This document shows positions 6,324 through 7,834 of a stretch of 7,834 bases of DNA, in pieces; position 1 is the stretch's first letter; each line of letters starts with the position of its first letter. This DNA is from Candidatus Thorarchaeota archaeon SMTZ1-83 (lineage in GTDB: Archaea > Asgardarchaeota > Thorarchaeia > Thorarchaeales > Thorarchaeaceae): the NCBI GenBank assembly GCA_001563325.1, contig LRSK01000035.1, positions 1-7,834 of the forward strand, given 5' to 3'. The notes beneath the pieces are model-generated. The model made no database searches, was not told where the DNA came from, and worked only from the letters and a program-made list of their open reading frames with translations. A program made the translations under genes and the position numbers.

Positions 6324-6782
6324 ATGACTCTCCCGGAAGAAAGTGGTTCAATCCACAAGAATGCCAAGAAACTTGTCCGTGAGAAGCTCTTTCAAGACTT
6401 GAGTTCCGTAGACATTGCTATCCTTTCTGTGATTTCCAAACTCAATCAGGAGGATGAGAGGCATCCTACAACATCTGTGATTCAGAAGGAACTGCTTGTC
6501 AGTCATCCACTGAGAAGAACACAACTTTACGACCGCCTTGCACACCTACACGAACTAGGCTTCATTTCAGCAGATCCATTCAGACGCCCTAGGTCATATC
6601 ATATAGACAAGTCCACACTTGAATCCGGATCAAGAGAATGGCTAAGGCGCCAGAAGGAATCACTGGAGCAACTATCCAACAGAATTGAAGACCTGCTGCG
6701 AACAATGGAGAATGCCACACCATCTGAGGTGGCTCGACTTGTCGGCGAGGCCGTCGAAAACAACGACGGATCTGAAGCATGA
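6324..6782 (+). CDS. Winged-helix transcriptional regulator with C-terminal coiled coil
   Basis: 152 residues. Residues about 27-95 form a winged helix: a first helix (SVDIAILSVISKL), a recognition region (TTSVIQKELLVSHPLRRTQLYDRLAHLHELGFI) and a wing with basic residues (DPFRRPRSYHID). Residues about 98-130 (SGSREWLRRQKESLEQLSNRIEDLLRTM) should form a dimerising coiled coil. This order resembles archaeal TrmB-like and related winged-helix regulators, but the sugar-binding C-terminal domain of true TrmB is absent, so any signal-sensing mode is unknown. AGGTG at 6312-6316 gives a ribosome site seven bases before the ATG. It stands alone, with its own copy of the element that also precedes the three surface-protein genes, and an inverted repeat just upstream. 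Control of those genes and of itself is a reasonable inference. The N-terminal 25 residues are polar and probably flexible. Confidence 0.85.
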   Translation: MTLPEESGSIHKNAKKLVREKLFQDLSSVDIAILSVISKLNQEDERHPTTSVIQKELLVSHPLRRTQLYDRLAHLHELGFISADPFRRPRSYHIDKSTLESGSREWLRRQKESLEQLSNRIEDLLRTMENATPSEVARLVGEAVENNDGSEA

Positions 6783-6921
6783 AGTCCCCTGCTTCGACGC
6801 GAAACAGCACACCTCGTAATCCGACAAGTGCCTAGTCCTTGCCCTCGCGAATCACCATGATACCGTCCACTATGAGCATACACTCTAGGGCGAATCCATC
6901 AGAGCCTGATTAGCACCGCCG
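6783..6921. other. Convergent intergenic gap
   Basis: 139 bases between the regulator stop and the stop of the opposing transporter gene. No clear T-rich terminator or hairpin was seen for either gene. Confidence 0.5.
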
Positions 6922-7834
6922 TCAAGATAGGACGCTTTCAGACTGACACAGTGAGTCTTTGTATTTGTCCACAGCGTCCTTGTAGTATCCTGATGACCAC
7001 AGCGTGTCTCCTTCGTACAGATATTGCAGAGCTTCGTCAACTAGATCTTCGTCACCATCGGCTGCAATGGCCTGAATCAAGGCGTGCACTGCAATCTGTC
7101 TTGCTACTGCAACGAATGCGTCTAGGAGTTGTGCTCCCTGTGTAGGATCAATCAACCCGCCTTCCATAGCAGCCTCCAAGTCACTCACCGCCCTCTCGAT
7201 GTTACCGATTCCAGCTTGGTTGTCAGGGGGAGTCTTGGAGAGCTCAGCAAAGGCAATCTCCGCTTCTGCAAGAACATCCTCCATCTCCTCCTCCAATGGA
7301 GTATCAGGATTTTCATATATGATATCTTCAAGTTCAGCAATTGCAGTTTCAATGGCTTCGGTCGGTGTCTGTGGTTCTTTCCAGTAATCATAGAAGTAGG
7401 GCAAGATCACGTCCGCGAAGCCACTGATGCTACGCATCGGATTGAATACGTAACCATATAGAGTACTCCTCTCCACATGGAAACTGCTAAACTGACCTAG
7501 CCAGATATACACCGTATCTTCAACGACTGCCTGTTGAATCTGATGGATTAGTTGTAGTCTTTCTTCAGGATCCATTTCTCCCCGAGATGCCTCAAACCAT
7601 GTCTTGACCTGGGGGTCATCGTATCCAATCCACCCTGCCCAAGGACCTGTAGAGTAGCAGAATGGGTAAAGATAGTTGTCAGGATCTGCATAGTCTGGCG
7701 CCCATCCTGTAGGGGTCACAAGAAGACCTCCGTTACGACGAAGAGAGTCGTACTCCGACCAGTCAAGTCCGATAATCTGTATGGTCAGCTCCTGGCTAGG
7801 TTGCACTGCATCTTCGTGTGCAAGGATGGCGTCA
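6922..7834 (-). CDS. ABC transporter solute-binding protein (family 5, oligopeptide type), 5'-partial, with helical C-terminal extension
   Basis: The frame is open to the window edge (DAILAHEDA precedes the GTG at 7806), so the N-terminus, including any signal peptide or lipobox, lies outside. Numbering from that GTG, residues 1-145 match the C-terminal lobe of SBP_bac_5 proteins: QELTIQIIGLDWSEYDSL, then GWAPDYADPDNYLYPF, GYDDPQVKTWFEASRGEMDPEER, and a helix leading to DTVYIWLGQ. These proteins capture peptides or similar solutes outside the cell and deliver them to a two-permease, two-ATPase importer. From about residue 147 to 294 comes an extra region not part of the usual fold. It is acidic, Ala/Glu-rich and almost entirely helical, ending in a TPR-like pair (LQYLYEGDTLWSSGYYKDAVDKYKDSL). 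There is no C-terminal membrane helix. The substrate cannot be told from this part. It is convergent with the regulator, so it belongs to a different transcription unit. Confidence 0.9.
   Translation of the reverse strand, partial: DAILAHEDAVQPSQELTIQIIGLDWSEYDSLRRNGGLLVTPTGWAPDYADPDNYLYPFCYSTGPWAGWIGYDDPQVKTWFEASRGEMDPEERLQLIHQIQQAVVEDTVYIWLGQFSSFHVERSTLYGYVFNPMRSISGFADVILPYFYDYWKEPQTPTEAIETAIAELEDIIYENPDTPLEEEMEDVLAEAEIAFAELSKTPPDNQAGIGNIERAVSDLEAAMEGGLIDPTQGAQLLDAFVAVARQIAVHALIQAIAADGDEDLVDEALQYLYEGDTLWSSGYYKDAVDKYKDSLCQSESVLS

Noticed and set aside
6136..6327. 63-residue + strand frame across the regulator promoter
   Set aside because: It spans the inverted repeat and promoter element, lacks a ribosome site, and its composition is not coding-like.
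6832..6903. 24-codon minus-strand open stretch reading DGFALECMLIVDGIMVIREGKD before a TAG
   Set aside because: The composition looks protein-like, but it is bounded by a stop only 24 codons upstream, has no ribosome site, and is too short to support a gene call.

Overview
The window looks archaeal, most likely from an Asgard archaeon of the Thorarchaeota type. This placement is inferred from gene style, with no marker gene to confirm it. The evidence is: compact intergenic regions with a BRE/TATA-like element 50-90 bases ahead of each start; Shine-Dalgarno sites; secreted propeller proteins rich in N-x-T sequons; and C-terminal membrane anchors of the form PPxPxEW, then a Gly/Val-rich helix, then RARRK or RAKRK. 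The phylum call is tentative; the archaeal call is firmer.

Layout, left to right. Positions 3-485 (+) hold the 3' part of a multi-pass membrane protein whose frame is broken by one in-frame TAA at 192-194. Next come three + strand genes for exported proteins, each with its own promoter: two tandem paralogues (784-2085 and 2272-3615), each a signal peptide, a seven-bladed propeller and a C-terminal membrane anchor; and 3835-5913, a secreted protein with an Ig-like domain, a jelly-roll-like domain and a seven-bladed calcium-loop (VCBS/FG-GAP) propeller without an anchor. After a 410-base gap with several inverted repeats comes a small winged-helix regulator (6324-6782, +). Converging on it from the right is the 3' part of an oligopeptide-type ABC transporter solute-binding protein (6922-7834, -), which has an unusual helical C-terminal extension and runs off the window.

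The most notable feature is a conserved upstream element in front of all four complete + strand genes. Each copy has ATTCTGGCAA, 10 variable bases, TCGAC, 9 or 10 bases, then the TATA-like core GCTTAT. Copies 1 and 2 match at 43 of 44 positions, although the proteins they precede have clearly diverged. Because the regulator carries the same element, the simplest model is a small co-regulated set of surface proteins plus a regulator that may control itself. The alternative is that the element is a general promoter signal of this lineage. The sequence alone cannot separate these two.
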